A stretch of 64,000 nucleotides of DNA from an uncultured Alphaproteobacteria bacterium (lineage in GTDB: Bacteria; Pseudomonadota; Alphaproteobacteria; MPNO01; UBA2964): the NCBI GenBank assembly GCA_951812775.1, contig OX638326.1, positions 1,934,335 to 1,998,334 of the forward strand, in the 5' to 3' direction. Below are positions 36,828-45,318 of this stretch, in pieces. Position 1 is the first letter of the stretch. Every line of letters starts with the position of its first letter. A model generated the notes under the pieces. It was not told the DNA's origin. It saw only the letters and a list, made by a program, of their open reading frames with translations, and searched no databases. A program made the translations under genes and the position numbers.

Positions 36828-37954
36828 TATTCCTCCGACCGAGATTTACCTTGCCACGGCGCCTTATCATGAACCTTGATCGCGATATTGCTTTCCTTAC
36901 GACCCATCGTTCCGACAAAGAGCGGAGAAGTTCCACATCTCAACGTAACTGGCGACTGCGGACCCGCGTTTAATAAAATCTGGCTGCCCACCTCGAGATT
37001 CAAAGCCTTATGAAGCGAGACCTCGACCTGATCCAAAACCGCTTCAATCTCGATGTGTGTTTGCCAGAGCTGATTAGCCAAATGCGTTTCCCAAATTGAA
37101 TCTCGACCAAACCTCTCACCAAGAAACATTTGCAATAGAAGTTCGCGTACGGGTTCCAATGTCGCATAGGGGATGCACAGCTCGATCTTGCCGCCGCGAT
37201 CCTCCATATCGACTCTAAGCTTGGCGAGAATAACCGCATTAGCCGGGGGCGCGATTGTTGCGAAGCGTGGATTTGTTTCCAGTCGAACGAAGCGAAAAGT
37301 GACCGGAGACAATGGATCAAACGCAGCACTGAGATCATTCAGAATGACGTGAACCATCCTCTCAACGAGGCTGCGTTCGATTGTTGTATAGGGTCGGCCC
37401 TCGATGCGAATTGGAGACGCCCCTCGACGACCGCCGAGCAAAACATCAACAATTGAATAGATCAGCGAACTATCAACCGTCAGAAGTCCAAAATTATCCC
37501 ATTCCTCTGCTTTGAAGACCCCGAGCATTGCCGGCAAAGGAATTGAATTCAGATAATCTCCGAACCGGAGAGACGTGATGTTGTCGAGAGACACTTCGAC
37601 GTTATCGGATGTAAAGTTTCGAAGACTCGTCGAGAGCATGCGTACGAGACGATCGAAAACGACTTCAAGCATCGGCAGCCGTTCATACGACACCAACGCA
37701 CTGTTAACGATGGCCAAAATGCCCGACTTATTTGCGTCGTCGTCATCATCATCTCGGAAACCGAGAAGACTATCGATCTCATCCTGATTGAGAATTCTGG
37801 TGGGCTGAACAGTTGGCGGGCCATATATGTCCTGCTCAACTGAGCCCTCTTCCTCCATCGAGGCCCATTCCGAAGCGATATCGCCATCGGCATCGTCTTC
37901 ATCCTCATCGGCCATCGCTGCCCATTCAGCTGCCAGCCGGTCATCTTCGCTCAT
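36827..37954 (-). CDS. fliM: Flagellar motor switch protein FliM, possible 5' frameshift
   Basis: This 375-residue frame has the acidic N-terminus, the CheY-binding motif LNQDEIDSLLGF, the middle domain (LRNFTSDNVEVSLDNITSLR, LTVDSSLIYSIVDVLLGGRR) and the C-terminal SpoA domain (VEVSLHKALNLEVGSQILLN). The natural start is probably the ATG at about 38022, right after the fliL stop: deleting one A there gives MSGTSESDLAAIAEDSEIPE in frame with this protein. As sequenced that ATG hits TGA after five codons, leaving the internal ATG at 37954, with only a weak GAGG two bases away. It may be made poorly or not at all. Confidence 0.8.
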   Translation of the reverse strand: MSEDDRLAAEWAAMADEDEDDADGDIASEWASMEEEGSVEQDIYGPPTVQPTRILNQDEIDSLLGFRDDDDDDANKSGILAIVNSALVSYERLPMLEVVFDRLVRMLSTSLRNFTSDNVEVSLDNITSLRFGDYLNSIPLPAMLGVFKAEEWDNFGLLTVDSSLIYSIVDVLLGGRRGASPIRIEGRPYTTIERSLVERMVHVILNDLSAAFDPLSPVTFRFVRLETNPRFATIAPPANAVILAKLRVDMEDRGGKIELCIPYATLEPVRELLLQMFLGERFGRDSIWETHLANQLWQTHIEIEAVLDQVEVSLHKALNLEVGSQILLNAGPQSPVTLRCGTSPLFVGTMGRKESNIAIKVHDKAPWQGKSRSEE

Positions 37955-38026
37955 TTCCTCTTCAGGAATTTCACTATCTTCTGCTATCGCTGCTAAATCC
38001 GATTCAGATGTGCCAGATCATATGTC

Positions 38027-38557
38027 TTATTGAATCAACATCTCTTTGAAGAGAACGTCCTTTACCTGAACAGGTCGAACGGCCACGTTTACACGCGCGA
38101 CAAGCGCCTCTCGAAGCCGGTAAACACCGGCGCTACCCCGAAGGTCTTCAACACGTAACTCTCGCAAATAAACCTGGAAGTTATCTACAATTCTCAGGCT
38201 TAGTTTTTTGAGTTCGGGAATTACCGCTTCATCCGTAAGCTCCAAGCTTACCTGCATCTTCAGGAAATTCTGGCGTCGACCGGTACCGTTGAGATTGACC
38301 AACATTTCCGGCAGATCAAAAAACACCGTCTGAATTGGTTTAGGTTTCGCCTTTTATTCAGCCTTTGCCGCCTTTTCATCTTCGCCACCACCCAGCATGC
38401 CGGACATCATCAATCCGCCGCCAATACCGCCTAGCAAAAGAATTGGAAGAACAATAAACAGGACAATCTTTTTACCGTTCAGACCCTTCTTCGGCGCATC
38501 CATCTCATCATCAATATCGATTTCTGCGTCCATTTCAGCTTCATCAGCTTCAGCCAC
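38027..38557 (-). pseudogene. fliL: Flagellar basal-body protein FliL, in-frame stop
   Basis: A GTG start at 38557 with AGGAGAG upstream opens a frame with an acidic N-terminus and a transmembrane helix (KIVLFIVLPILLLGGIGGGL). After KAAKAE an in-frame TAA stands at 38354-38356, followed without frame change by KAKPKPIQTVFFDLPEMLVN and the periplasmic domain ending KDVLFKEMLIQ. Joined length is 176 codons, normal for FliL. The stop removes the whole stator-contacting domain. Confidence 0.9.
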
Positions 38558-38754
38558 GAGCTCTCTCCTGTAGTAGCGTTGATTGGCAAGACATGACGAA
38601 AAGGTAAACCATGAGGGTTAAGAACTGATTTAGGTCCGCGCATTTCCGACAAACGGCAATTCCTGCCGGGTAATCCCTGCATTCGCGATGCACAATTGTC
38701 CGGCACCCAGCGAGTTTATCTCCCTAACCCATTGTTTTTACGTCGTTCTTCAAG

Positions 38755-38770
38755 TGGCACAGTTTGTGCA
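38755..38770 (+). promoter_or_regulatory. Sigma-54 promoter upstream of flgF
   Basis: TGGCAC-AGTTT-GTGCA has the -24 GG and -12 GC elements at exact spacing, about 60 bases upstream of the flgF ATG. Class III flagellar operons of Caulobacter-type bacteria use sigma-54 and FlbD. The rest of the 271-base gap between fliL and flgF shows no gene. Confidence 0.6.
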
Positions 38771-38828
38771 TCCTGAGAACGACCGCGAAATCTGCGGACA
38801 GTTTTGATCGACGAAAGAGCATACGCTG

Positions 38829-39551
38829 ATGGAAAATGGCCTACTTGTTGCACTCTCTCGCCAGACGGTGATGGAGCGGCAGATGGAAACAATCGCAAAC
38901 AACATCGCGAATTCTTCCACGCCGGGTTACAAAGGCGAGCAAATGCTGTTCGTGGAGTATCTCGCCAAGACAGACTCCGGCGATACAGTTTCCTATGTTC
39001 AGGATATCGCTGTCGTACGGGATTACAGCGAGGGCGATTTCGTAAAAACCGGCAACACTTTAGACGTCGCCATTCATGGTGAAGGTTGGTTCGTCGTCGA
39101 TACACCGGATGGCAACGCCTACACCCGGAATGGCCATTTTATGCTCAATGACAAGGGCCAACTGGCTACAACCGGCGGCCACACCGTGCTTAACGATAAA
39201 GGCACACCAATTACGATCACTGCAGAAGACGGGGCAATTGAAGTATCTACCGACGGCACCATCAGTGGACTGACAGGTGATAAGGGCCGTTTCAATATCG
39301 TGACCTTCGACAACGAAAAATCGCTGCAAAAAGCTTCCGAGTCTCTCTTCAAGACAGACGAACCGTCGAAGCCCGCCCTAAAAGCGAAAATTATTCAGGG
39401 CATGATCGAGGGTTCCAACGTCCAACCCATTGTCGAGGTCACAAATATGATTTCGGCAATGCGCAGCTACGAAGCATCACAGCAATACGTCAAAGGTGAT
39501 GACAGTTTGTTGCATGAGGCCATTCAGTCACTCACCGAACAGCCACAATAA
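38829..39551 (+). CDS. flgF: Flagellar rod protein FlgF
   Basis: This 240-residue rod protein starts MENGLLVALSRQTVMERQME and has NNIANSSTPGYKGEQMLF, the GEGWFVVDTPDGNAYTRNGHF beta region and the C-terminal NMISAMRSYEASQQYVK helix. It forms the proximal rod. It is the first gene of the flgF-flgG-flgA-flgH run. The frame is intact. Confidence 0.95.
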   Translation: MENGLLVALSRQTVMERQMETIANNIANSSTPGYKGEQMLFVEYLAKTDSGDTVSYVQDIAVVRDYSEGDFVKTGNTLDVAIHGEGWFVVDTPDGNAYTRNGHFMLNDKGQLATTGGHTVLNDKGTPITITAEDGAIEVSTDGTISGLTGDKGRFNIVTFDNEKSLQKASESLFKTDEPSKPALKAKIIQGMIEGSNVQPIVEVTNMISAMRSYEASQQYVKGDDSLLHEAIQSLTEQPQ

Positions 39552-39583
39552 ACCGATTATCTAGAGATAAAGAGTACGTAGTC

Positions 39584-40369
39584 ATGAGATCCCTAAATAT
39601 CGCGGCAACGGGCATGTTGGCCCAACAGCTTAATGTCGAAGTTATTTCGAATAACATCGCCAATATGAACACGACTGGCTTCAAACGTCAGCGCGCAGAA
39701 TTTCAAGACCTGCTGTATCAGGACGAACGCCGAGTCGGGTCATCTTCTTCTGATACAGGCACCATCGTTCCTGCCGGTGTTCAAATTGGTGTCGGCGTCA
39801 AAACCGCTGCCGTCTATCGGATTACCGAGCAAGGCAACCTGATATCCACGGACAATACCTACGACGTCGCTATTCAGGGAAAAGGAGTTTTCAAAGTTAC
39901 CTTACCCAGCGGGGAAACCGCCTATACGCGCGCTGGTTCCTTTCAACTGAGTCCCGGTGGCACGATTGTTACAACAGATGGTTACACTGTTAATCCAGGG
40001 CTCACGATCCCGGCAAACGCGATAAACGTTACGATTAACCCAAGTGGTGAAGTCCTCGCCCAGATTCAGGGAACAATCGCCCCCCAGAATGTTGGCCAGC
40101 TAACATTGTCAAATTTTGCCAATGAGGCCGGTATGGATCCGTTAGGAGACAACCTCTTGCTGGAAACGCCGGCATCAGGCGCGCCGGTCGATGGAACACC
40201 AGGTTCTGCGGGATACGGAACTCTTATCCAAGGATTTGTCGAAACGTCCAACGTCAACGTTGTGCAGGAAATAACGAATCTCATTACGGCACAGCGCGCC
40301 TACGAGATGAACTCCCGCGTCATCGAAGCATCCGATCAGATGATGCAAACATTGAACCAAATTAGGTAA
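39584..40369 (+). CDS. flgG: Flagellar distal rod protein FlgG
   Basis: This 261-residue protein starts MRSLNIAATGMLAQQLNVEV and has NNIANMNTTGFKRQRAEFQD, the FlgG-specific QDERRVGSSSSDTGTIVPAG loop and the C-terminal NLITAQRAYEMNSRVIEASD. It forms the distal rod. The frame is intact. Confidence 0.96.
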   Translation: MRSLNIAATGMLAQQLNVEVISNNIANMNTTGFKRQRAEFQDLLYQDERRVGSSSSDTGTIVPAGVQIGVGVKTAAVYRITEQGNLISTDNTYDVAIQGKGVFKVTLPSGETAYTRAGSFQLSPGGTIVTTDGYTVNPGLTIPANAINVTINPSGEVLAQIQGTIAPQNVGQLTLSNFANEAGMDPLGDNLLLETPASGAPVDGTPGSAGYGTLIQGFVETSNVNVVQEITNLITAQRAYEMNSRVIEASDQMMQTLNQIR

Positions 40370-40372
40370 AGA

Positions 40373-41320
40373 ATGATGCTAAGCCGTTTTCTGTCTTACG
40401 CAATCGCCTTCATAATCGTCGCAAGTGTAGTCGACGTAACCAGTGCAGCAACCCTGCGAAATGCTGTATCCGTTGATCGAGACGTCGTTCGACTTAGTGA
40501 TCTATTCATTGATGCGGGTGAGCACAGCAAAACAATTGTCGCCAATGCTCCGACACTAGGAAAACGCGAGACATTTGGCGCCCAACAGCTCCAGAACATA
40601 GCCCGCCGCGCTGGGCTCGACTGGTATCCGGAAAGCCGGTACGACCGGACTGTTGTATGCCGACCCGGCGACCTCATCTCTACAGATGAAATCGTCGCTA
40701 AGTTGCTCGTTAAATTGCGGCGGTCAGGTCTGCCAAAAAACCAACGGATCAAACTTTTCAAAAGGGACCTTTCGATATATGTGGCGCGGGGCGCCAAGGC
40801 CGACATCCGAATACTAACGCCGAAAATTAACATCAAGAATGGAACATTTTCAGCCGCAGTCGAAATTCCTAGAGGAGGCCGAGGCACAGAACGACTGCAG
40901 ATTACCGGAAGAACTTTCAAAGTAGTTTCGGTTCCGGTTTTTGCCCGACGGCTCCAGAGGAATGAAATCATTCGCGAAGCTGACCTTGATTTCGTCGAGC
41001 TTCCACAGAGTGCAGTGGGCCGCAATGCGTTACTGGATGCCCGAAATATCATCGGTAAAACGCCTAAACGCCTCATCCAAACTGGCAAACAAATTCGGAG
41101 CGGCGACCTAAAGCCGCCAACGGTAGTGCGCAAAGGGTCGTTGGTGACCATTGTCCTGCGCACCAAGAAAATGCTGATAACCGCCCGTGGTCGAGCAATT
41201 GATGATGGCGCGAAAGGTGAAGTCGTACGTGTTCAAAACACGCGCAGCCGAAAAACCATCGAAGCCACCGTCGTCGGCCCCAGCCGGGTCACGATCGGGC
41301 TATTAGGTGGCGTACTGTAG
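40373..41320 (+). CDS. flgA: P-ring assembly chaperone FlgA
   Basis: This 315-residue secreted protein has a signal peptide and a C-terminal SAF domain with VVSVPVFARRLQRNEIIREA, then IGKTPKRLIQTGKQIRSGDL and a final KGSLVTIVLRTKKMLITARG segment. FlgA chaperones FlgI in the periplasm. It starts a few bases after flgG. The frame is intact. Confidence 0.9.
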   Translation: MMLSRFLSYAIAFIIVASVVDVTSAATLRNAVSVDRDVVRLSDLFIDAGEHSKTIVANAPTLGKRETFGAQQLQNIARRAGLDWYPESRYDRTVVCRPGDLISTDEIVAKLLVKLRRSGLPKNQRIKLFKRDLSIYVARGAKADIRILTPKINIKNGTFSAAVEIPRGGRGTERLQITGRTFKVVSVPVFARRLQRNEIIREADLDFVELPQSAVGRNALLDARNIIGKTPKRLIQTGKQIRSGDLKPPTVVRKGSLVTIVLRTKKMLITARGRAIDDGAKGEVVRVQNTRSRKTIEATVVGPSRVTIGLLGGVL

Positions 41321-41329
41321 GGAATAGAT

Positions 41330-42103
41330 ATGTTTGGGTCTTATAAACCAGTTCTTTCATCAATGAAGCCCGGCATCGGGATTGTCGTTATCGCGTCCTT
41401 TGCGCTCGGCGGGTGCAATATGTTCAGCCGCCTGGCTGACGTGGGAAAAGAGCCCGGAATGACCCAAATTCAAAACCCGACGCATGCGCCGCATTACGCA
41501 CCAGTTTCGATGCCAATGCCGCAAATTACCAAACGTAAAAGAGCGCCAAATTCGCTTTGACGGTATGGCGCCCGCGCCTTCTTTAAAGATCAGAGAGCGG
41601 CTCAAATTGGCGATCTTCTGACGGTCACAATCTCGATTTCCGACAGCGCCAAAATTAACAACAAAACAACGCGCAGCCGGACTAATAACGAGGATGCTTC
41701 TGCCAATGCATTGCTTGGCTACGAAACAAGCCTGAGCCGTGTTTTGCCGGAAACCGTAAATGCCGGAAATTTGCTTGATCTTGACAGTACGTCGACGAAT
41801 GAAGGCGAAGGAACCATCAACCGCGATGAGACCATCGAACTGAAACTGGCCGCGGTTGTCACCCAGAAATTGCCGAACGGAAATTTCGTCATTTTGGGAC
41901 GTCAGGAAGTCCGCGTGAATTTCGAAGTCCGTCAGCTCCAAATCGCAGGGGTTGTTCGTCCGGAAGATATCGCCGCGGACAACACAATTTCATACGAGAA
42001 AATTGCTGAAGCACGAATTTCCTACGGCGGCAAAGGGCATATCTCAGATGTTCAACAGCCCCGATACGGAAACCAGCTACTTGATATTGTGTTCCCATTC
42101 TAG
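41330..42103 (+). pseudogene. flgH: Flagellar L-ring protein FlgH, in-frame stop
   Basis: The N-terminus is a lipoprotein signal with the lipobox ALGGC. After RKRAPNSL an in-frame TGA at 41558-41560 stands where FlgH has Trp (NSLWRYGARAFF). The frame then continues unchanged with DQRAAQIGDLLTVTISISD and ends in NQLLDIVFPF. Reconstructed length is 257 codons, normal for FlgH. The stop removes almost the entire L-ring domain. Confidence 0.92.
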
Positions 42104-42142
42104 GGAGAAATAGCGGCCTTCCCGCAAAGATTACCGCGAAGG

Positions 42143-42559
42143 CTACTCGTCGCGATAAACCCGTTCCATCCGCTCGTGGCGTTCCTGGGCTTCCAGACTC
42201 AATGTCGCGATCAGCCGCGCCTCCAGACGACGCAATCCGATGGGTTCACCGGTCTCTTCACAATAGCCGTATTCGCCGTCTTCAATTCGGTTCAAGGCCT
42301 CGTCAATCTTTTGAACCAGCTTCCGCTCCCGATCACGCGTCCGTAATTCAACCGCTCGGTCGGTTTCCGCTGATGCGCGATCAGCGATATCGGGCGCTTG
42401 CAACGAATCTTCCTGGAGACTTTGCAGGGTTTGATTGGTTTCGCGAAGGAGTTCTCCCCGCCAACGCAGCAAACGCTGACGAAAATACTCACGCTGTTTC
42501 GCGTTCATAAAAGGCTCTTTTTCCGATGGCCTGTAATTTTTAGGTAGTTTCGGTGGCAT
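42143..42559 (-). CDS. dksA: RNA polymerase-binding factor DksA
   Basis: This 138-residue protein has the coiled-coil region and the C-terminal motif GEYGYCEETGEPIGLRRLEA followed by ATLSLEAQERHERMER. Only one Cys remains of the classical four; this is a known alphaproteobacterial variant, not decay. DksA with ppGpp tunes transcription of stable RNA and amino-acid genes. It is convergent with flgH, and the frame is intact. Confidence 0.92.
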   Translation of the reverse strand: MPPKLPKNYRPSEKEPFMNAKQREYFRQRLLRWRGELLRETNQTLQSLQEDSLQAPDIADRASAETDRAVELRTRDRERKLVQKIDEALNRIEDGEYGYCEETGEPIGLRRLEARLIATLSLEAQERHERMERVYRDE

Positions 42560-42673
42560 GTCACCTCCGGACGCTCAGATTTCGGCGCGGAGTATATGAA
42601 CCGGTTCGCTCGACTTCAAGTGCCATAAAACAATTTACGGGATTATCCTAAATAACTGAAAATATGACCTTTT

Positions 42674-43087
42674 TCATGTCATCTTCCCAAGCTTCGCCAA
42701 TTCAACAGCCGCTCGGAGCTCAATCTCGTCGACAATTTCCTTTAATCTAGGGTCTATGAGACGTCCTTGTTGCGTTTTGACCATCGCAAGAATTCGATTG
42801 CGCTTTTCCTCAGGATACGACCCAATCAAAAGGCCGTGGCGTAATTCATCCAGCTCATCAAGCAAATCCTCGCCATGTTTTATCGCCTGCGGGCGTTCCT
42901 GAAGCGGATCATTTACCTCTTGAACACTTAGTAGTGAAGACACAGAAGCAACGCCACCTGCGGATTGCAGTGTTGCAACAGGCGTATTCGCGGAAATTTC
43001 TTTCGAAAAATCCGTTGATGTCGATGTTGCCCGGTCGCGGCGACGCGCCTGCGTCACGCCAATCGGACCTGTATTGCCTATTTTCAT
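42674..43087 (-). CDS. fliX: Flagellar assembly regulator FliX
   Basis: This 137-residue protein starts MKIGNTGPIGVTQARRRDRA and has the FliX C-terminal domain (LLDELDELRHGLLIGSYPEE, IVDEIELRAAVELAKLGKM). In Caulobacter FliX binds and controls the sigma-54 activator FlbD, and is divergent from flgI exactly as here. An upstream in-frame ATG exists, but the family start is the one chosen. The frame is intact although FlbD is broken. Confidence 0.88.
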   Translation of the reverse strand: MKIGNTGPIGVTQARRRDRATSTSTDFSKEISANTPVATLQSAGGVASVSSLLSVQEVNDPLQERPQAIKHGEDLLDELDELRHGLLIGSYPEEKRNRILAMVKTQQGRLIDPRLKEIVDEIELRAAVELAKLGKMT

Positions 43088-43289
43088 CTGAAGCAACCTG
43101 TGGTGCCGGACACCACTAAGCTGCATCCGTTTTGGTTAAAAACTTCTTAATCCAATCTGGCACCAAATCATTCTGCCCAATCGGCAATCCTTGCCTACCC
43201 TGGAGGTCATCTTTTCCGCCCGAGCAGCCATCGGTTTTTCGAAAAGTCCACAAATTACTGAAAACAAACAACATTCTCAACTGCATGGG

Positions 43290-43306
43290 TTGGCACACAT
43301 TTCGCA
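43290..43306 (+). promoter_or_regulatory. Sigma-54 promoter upstream of flgI
   Basis: TTGGCAC-ACATT-TCGCA matches the -24/-12 consensus with correct GG-to-GC spacing and lies about 35 bases before the flgI ATG. FlbD would be the expected activator, but FlbD has lost its ATPase core in this genome. Confidence 0.6.
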
Positions 43307-43340
43307 TAGGCTTACGCGGATAACCACGACGTGAATGTAA

Positions 43341-44519
43341 ATGTTCAGTAAGATATTCAGTTCTAAGAAGACCAGTTCCCCACAGGCCGATACGTATCGG
43401 GGCGCCGCACCACTTTTGTGGGGTAGTGTTCTTGCGGCTTTACTCATGAGTATTGCCGTTCACTCACCCGCTTCTGCATCATCGCGGATCAAGGACATTA
43501 TTGATTTTGAAGGGATCCGGGACAATTTGCTCGTCGGCTATGGTCTGGTCGTCAGTCTTAATGGCACTGGCGATGATCTAACGAACTCCGCATTCACGAA
43601 ACAAAGCCTCGTCGGAATGCTCGAACGCCTCGGTGTAAACACCAGAGACGTCACACTTAAGACGAAGAATGTCGCAGCCGTTATGGTCACAGCGACCCTG
43701 CCTTCTTTCTCGCGACAGGGAACCCGTATCGACGTTTCTGTATCAGCTTTGGGAGACGCCTCAAGTTTACTTGGTGGTACCCTTTTGGTAACGCCGATGA
43801 TCGGCGCTGATGGCGAGGTATACGCCGTTGCTCAGGGACAAACCGCTATCGGCGGCTTTTCTGCATCCGGCAAGGCGGCATCGGTTACCAAAAACATTCC
43901 AACAAGCGGGCGGATCGCCAATGGCGCTATCGTCGAACGCGAAATCGCCTTCGATATGAGGAAACTAAAAAAGGCACGTCTGTCACTTCGTAACCCGGAT
44001 CTCACGACCGCTAGGCGGGTCACCTCAGCGATCAATCGCTTTCTGAAACAGCGTGCCGCAGAAACCACCGATCCCGGTACAATTATGTTGAGCATCCCCA
44101 AGAAGTATCCAGGTGAGATCATCGCGTTGATGACCGATATTGAGCAAATTCGTGTCGCCCCTGACCAGCTCGCGCGCGTTGTGGTGGATGAACAAAACGG
44201 CATCATCGTCATCGGCGAAAACGTTCGCATCAGCACCTTGGCAATCGCACAAGGAAATCTCACGATCAAAGTCACAGAGGCGCCTCAAGTGTCCCAGCCA
44301 AACGCCTTTGCAAGCGCTGGAACGACGCAGAATGTTGATCGAACAGGCATCGATATTTCAGAAGAAAAGAACAGTCTCGCCATGTTGCCGACCGGCGTGA
44401 GTCTACAAGAGTTGGTCAATGGCCTGAGCACACTGGGTGTCGGACCACGCGACATGATCAGCATTCTTCAAACGATCAAAGCGTCTGGCGCTCTCCAGGC
44501 CGAAATTCAGGTGCTGTAA
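43341..44519 (+). CDS. flgI: Flagellar P-ring protein FlgI
   Basis: This 392-residue protein has a signal peptide ending near SPASASS, then RIKDIIDFEGIRDNLLVGYG, LVVSLNGTGDDLTNSAFTKQ, and the C-terminal LQELVNGLSTLGVGPRDMIS. It forms the periplasmic P ring. The stop overlaps the next ATG by one base. The frame is intact. Confidence 0.95.
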   Translation: MFSKIFSSKKTSSPQADTYRGAAPLLWGSVLAALLMSIAVHSPASASSRIKDIIDFEGIRDNLLVGYGLVVSLNGTGDDLTNSAFTKQSLVGMLERLGVNTRDVTLKTKNVAAVMVTATLPSFSRQGTRIDVSVSALGDASSLLGGTLLVTPMIGADGEVYAVAQGQTAIGGFSASGKAASVTKNIPTSGRIANGAIVEREIAFDMRKLKKARLSLRNPDLTTARRVTSAINRFLKQRAAETTDPGTIMLSIPKKYPGEIIALMTDIEQIRVAPDQLARVVVDEQNGIIVIGENVRISTLAIAQGNLTIKVTEAPQVSQPNAFASAGTTQNVDRTGIDISEEKNSLAMLPTGVSLQELVNGLSTLGVGPRDMISILQTIKASGALQAEIQVL

Positions 44520-44839
44520 TGAATGAAACGTCACTAGCAACCGCCCTTACGGCACATCGTACCGCAGCAGCCTCAACACCAAGACTGCCCGTAAAGGGGA
44601 ATGCCGAAGAAATTCAGAAAGCAGCTCAGGAATTTGAGGCCGTGTTTCTTACCCAGATGCTTGAAAACATGTTTGAGGGCATTGGCTCTGACGGCGTTTT
44701 TGGCGGCGGTTATGGAGAAGACGTCTTCCGCCCATTGATGCTGCAGGAATACGGGAAAGTTTTAGCAAAATCCGGGGGCATGGGGATCGCCGATGCCGTC
44801 GGCCGGGAATTAATGCGTATGCAGGAGACTTCAGCATGA
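44519..44839 (+). CDS. flgJ: Rod-binding protein FlgJ (short form)
   Basis: This 106-residue protein has the rod-binding domain AAQEFEAVFLTQMLENMFEG and YGEDVFRPLMLQEYGKVLAK. The muramidase domain of enterobacterial FlgJ is absent, as usual in alphaproteobacteria. Its start overlaps the flgI stop, and its end overlaps the flgN-like start. The frame is intact. Confidence 0.9.
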   Translation: MNETSLATALTAHRTAAASTPRLPVKGNAEEIQKAAQEFEAVFLTQMLENMFEGIGSDGVFGGGYGEDVFRPLMLQEYGKVLAKSGGMGIADAVGRELMRMQETSA

Positions 44840-45285
44840 GCGGACCAATTAACAAACAAATCGAAGCACTCATTCGGGTTACCAGCCGTCTGATTGGGGT
44901 TTTAAACAGCGAAGTAGAAATGCTGCGCGCCATGCGGGTCAACGAAATCGAAGAGCTGCAGGAAGAAAAAAGAGATCTGACGATCCTTTACGAGGAGACA
45001 ATCCGTTCCCTCGCCGCACAGCCGGAAGCTCTCGCAGCGCTTGAACGTGCCCTTCGTACTGAACTCTCGGAACTCGCAGGCCGTTTCGATAACGCCCTGG
45101 CGGAAAACGCACGTGCACTTAACGCCGTACGGGATTCACACGACCGCCTCCTGAAGGCGATTGTTGATGCCGTGTCGGAAAACCGGGCTAAGGAAAAAGG
45201 ATATACGCGCGACGGCAAGCTGAGCGATCAGCAAAAAGGGCGCACGGCACAATCCCTATCTCTGTCCGTAGATCGCCAACTCTAA
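44836..45285 (+). CDS. flgN: FlgN-like chaperone
   Basis: This 149-residue helical protein has the heptad pattern of FlgN family chaperones (SRLIGVLNSEVEMLRAMRVN, ELQEEKRDLTILYEETIRSL). It precedes flgK, the expected client. The ATG overlaps the flgJ stop by four bases. The frame is intact although its clients FlgK and FlgL are broken. Confidence 0.75.
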   Translation: MSGPINKQIEALIRVTSRLIGVLNSEVEMLRAMRVNEIEELQEEKRDLTILYEETIRSLAAQPEALAALERALRTELSELAGRFDNALAENARALNAVRDSHDRLLKAIVDAVSENRAKEKGYTRDGKLSDQQKGRTAQSLSLSVDRQL

Positions 45286-45318
45286 ATCCGCATACAACTA
45301 GCAAACCAATACTGAACA

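Noticed and set aside
42143-42559. DksA with missing cysteines as a decayed gene
   Set aside because: The frame is clean, and alphaproteobacterial DksA proteins with a reduced cysteine set are well known.
43093-43107. Sigma-54-like sequence upstream of fliX on the minus strand
   Set aside because: The GG-to-GC spacing is one base too long, and the start of transcription would fall at the start codon.
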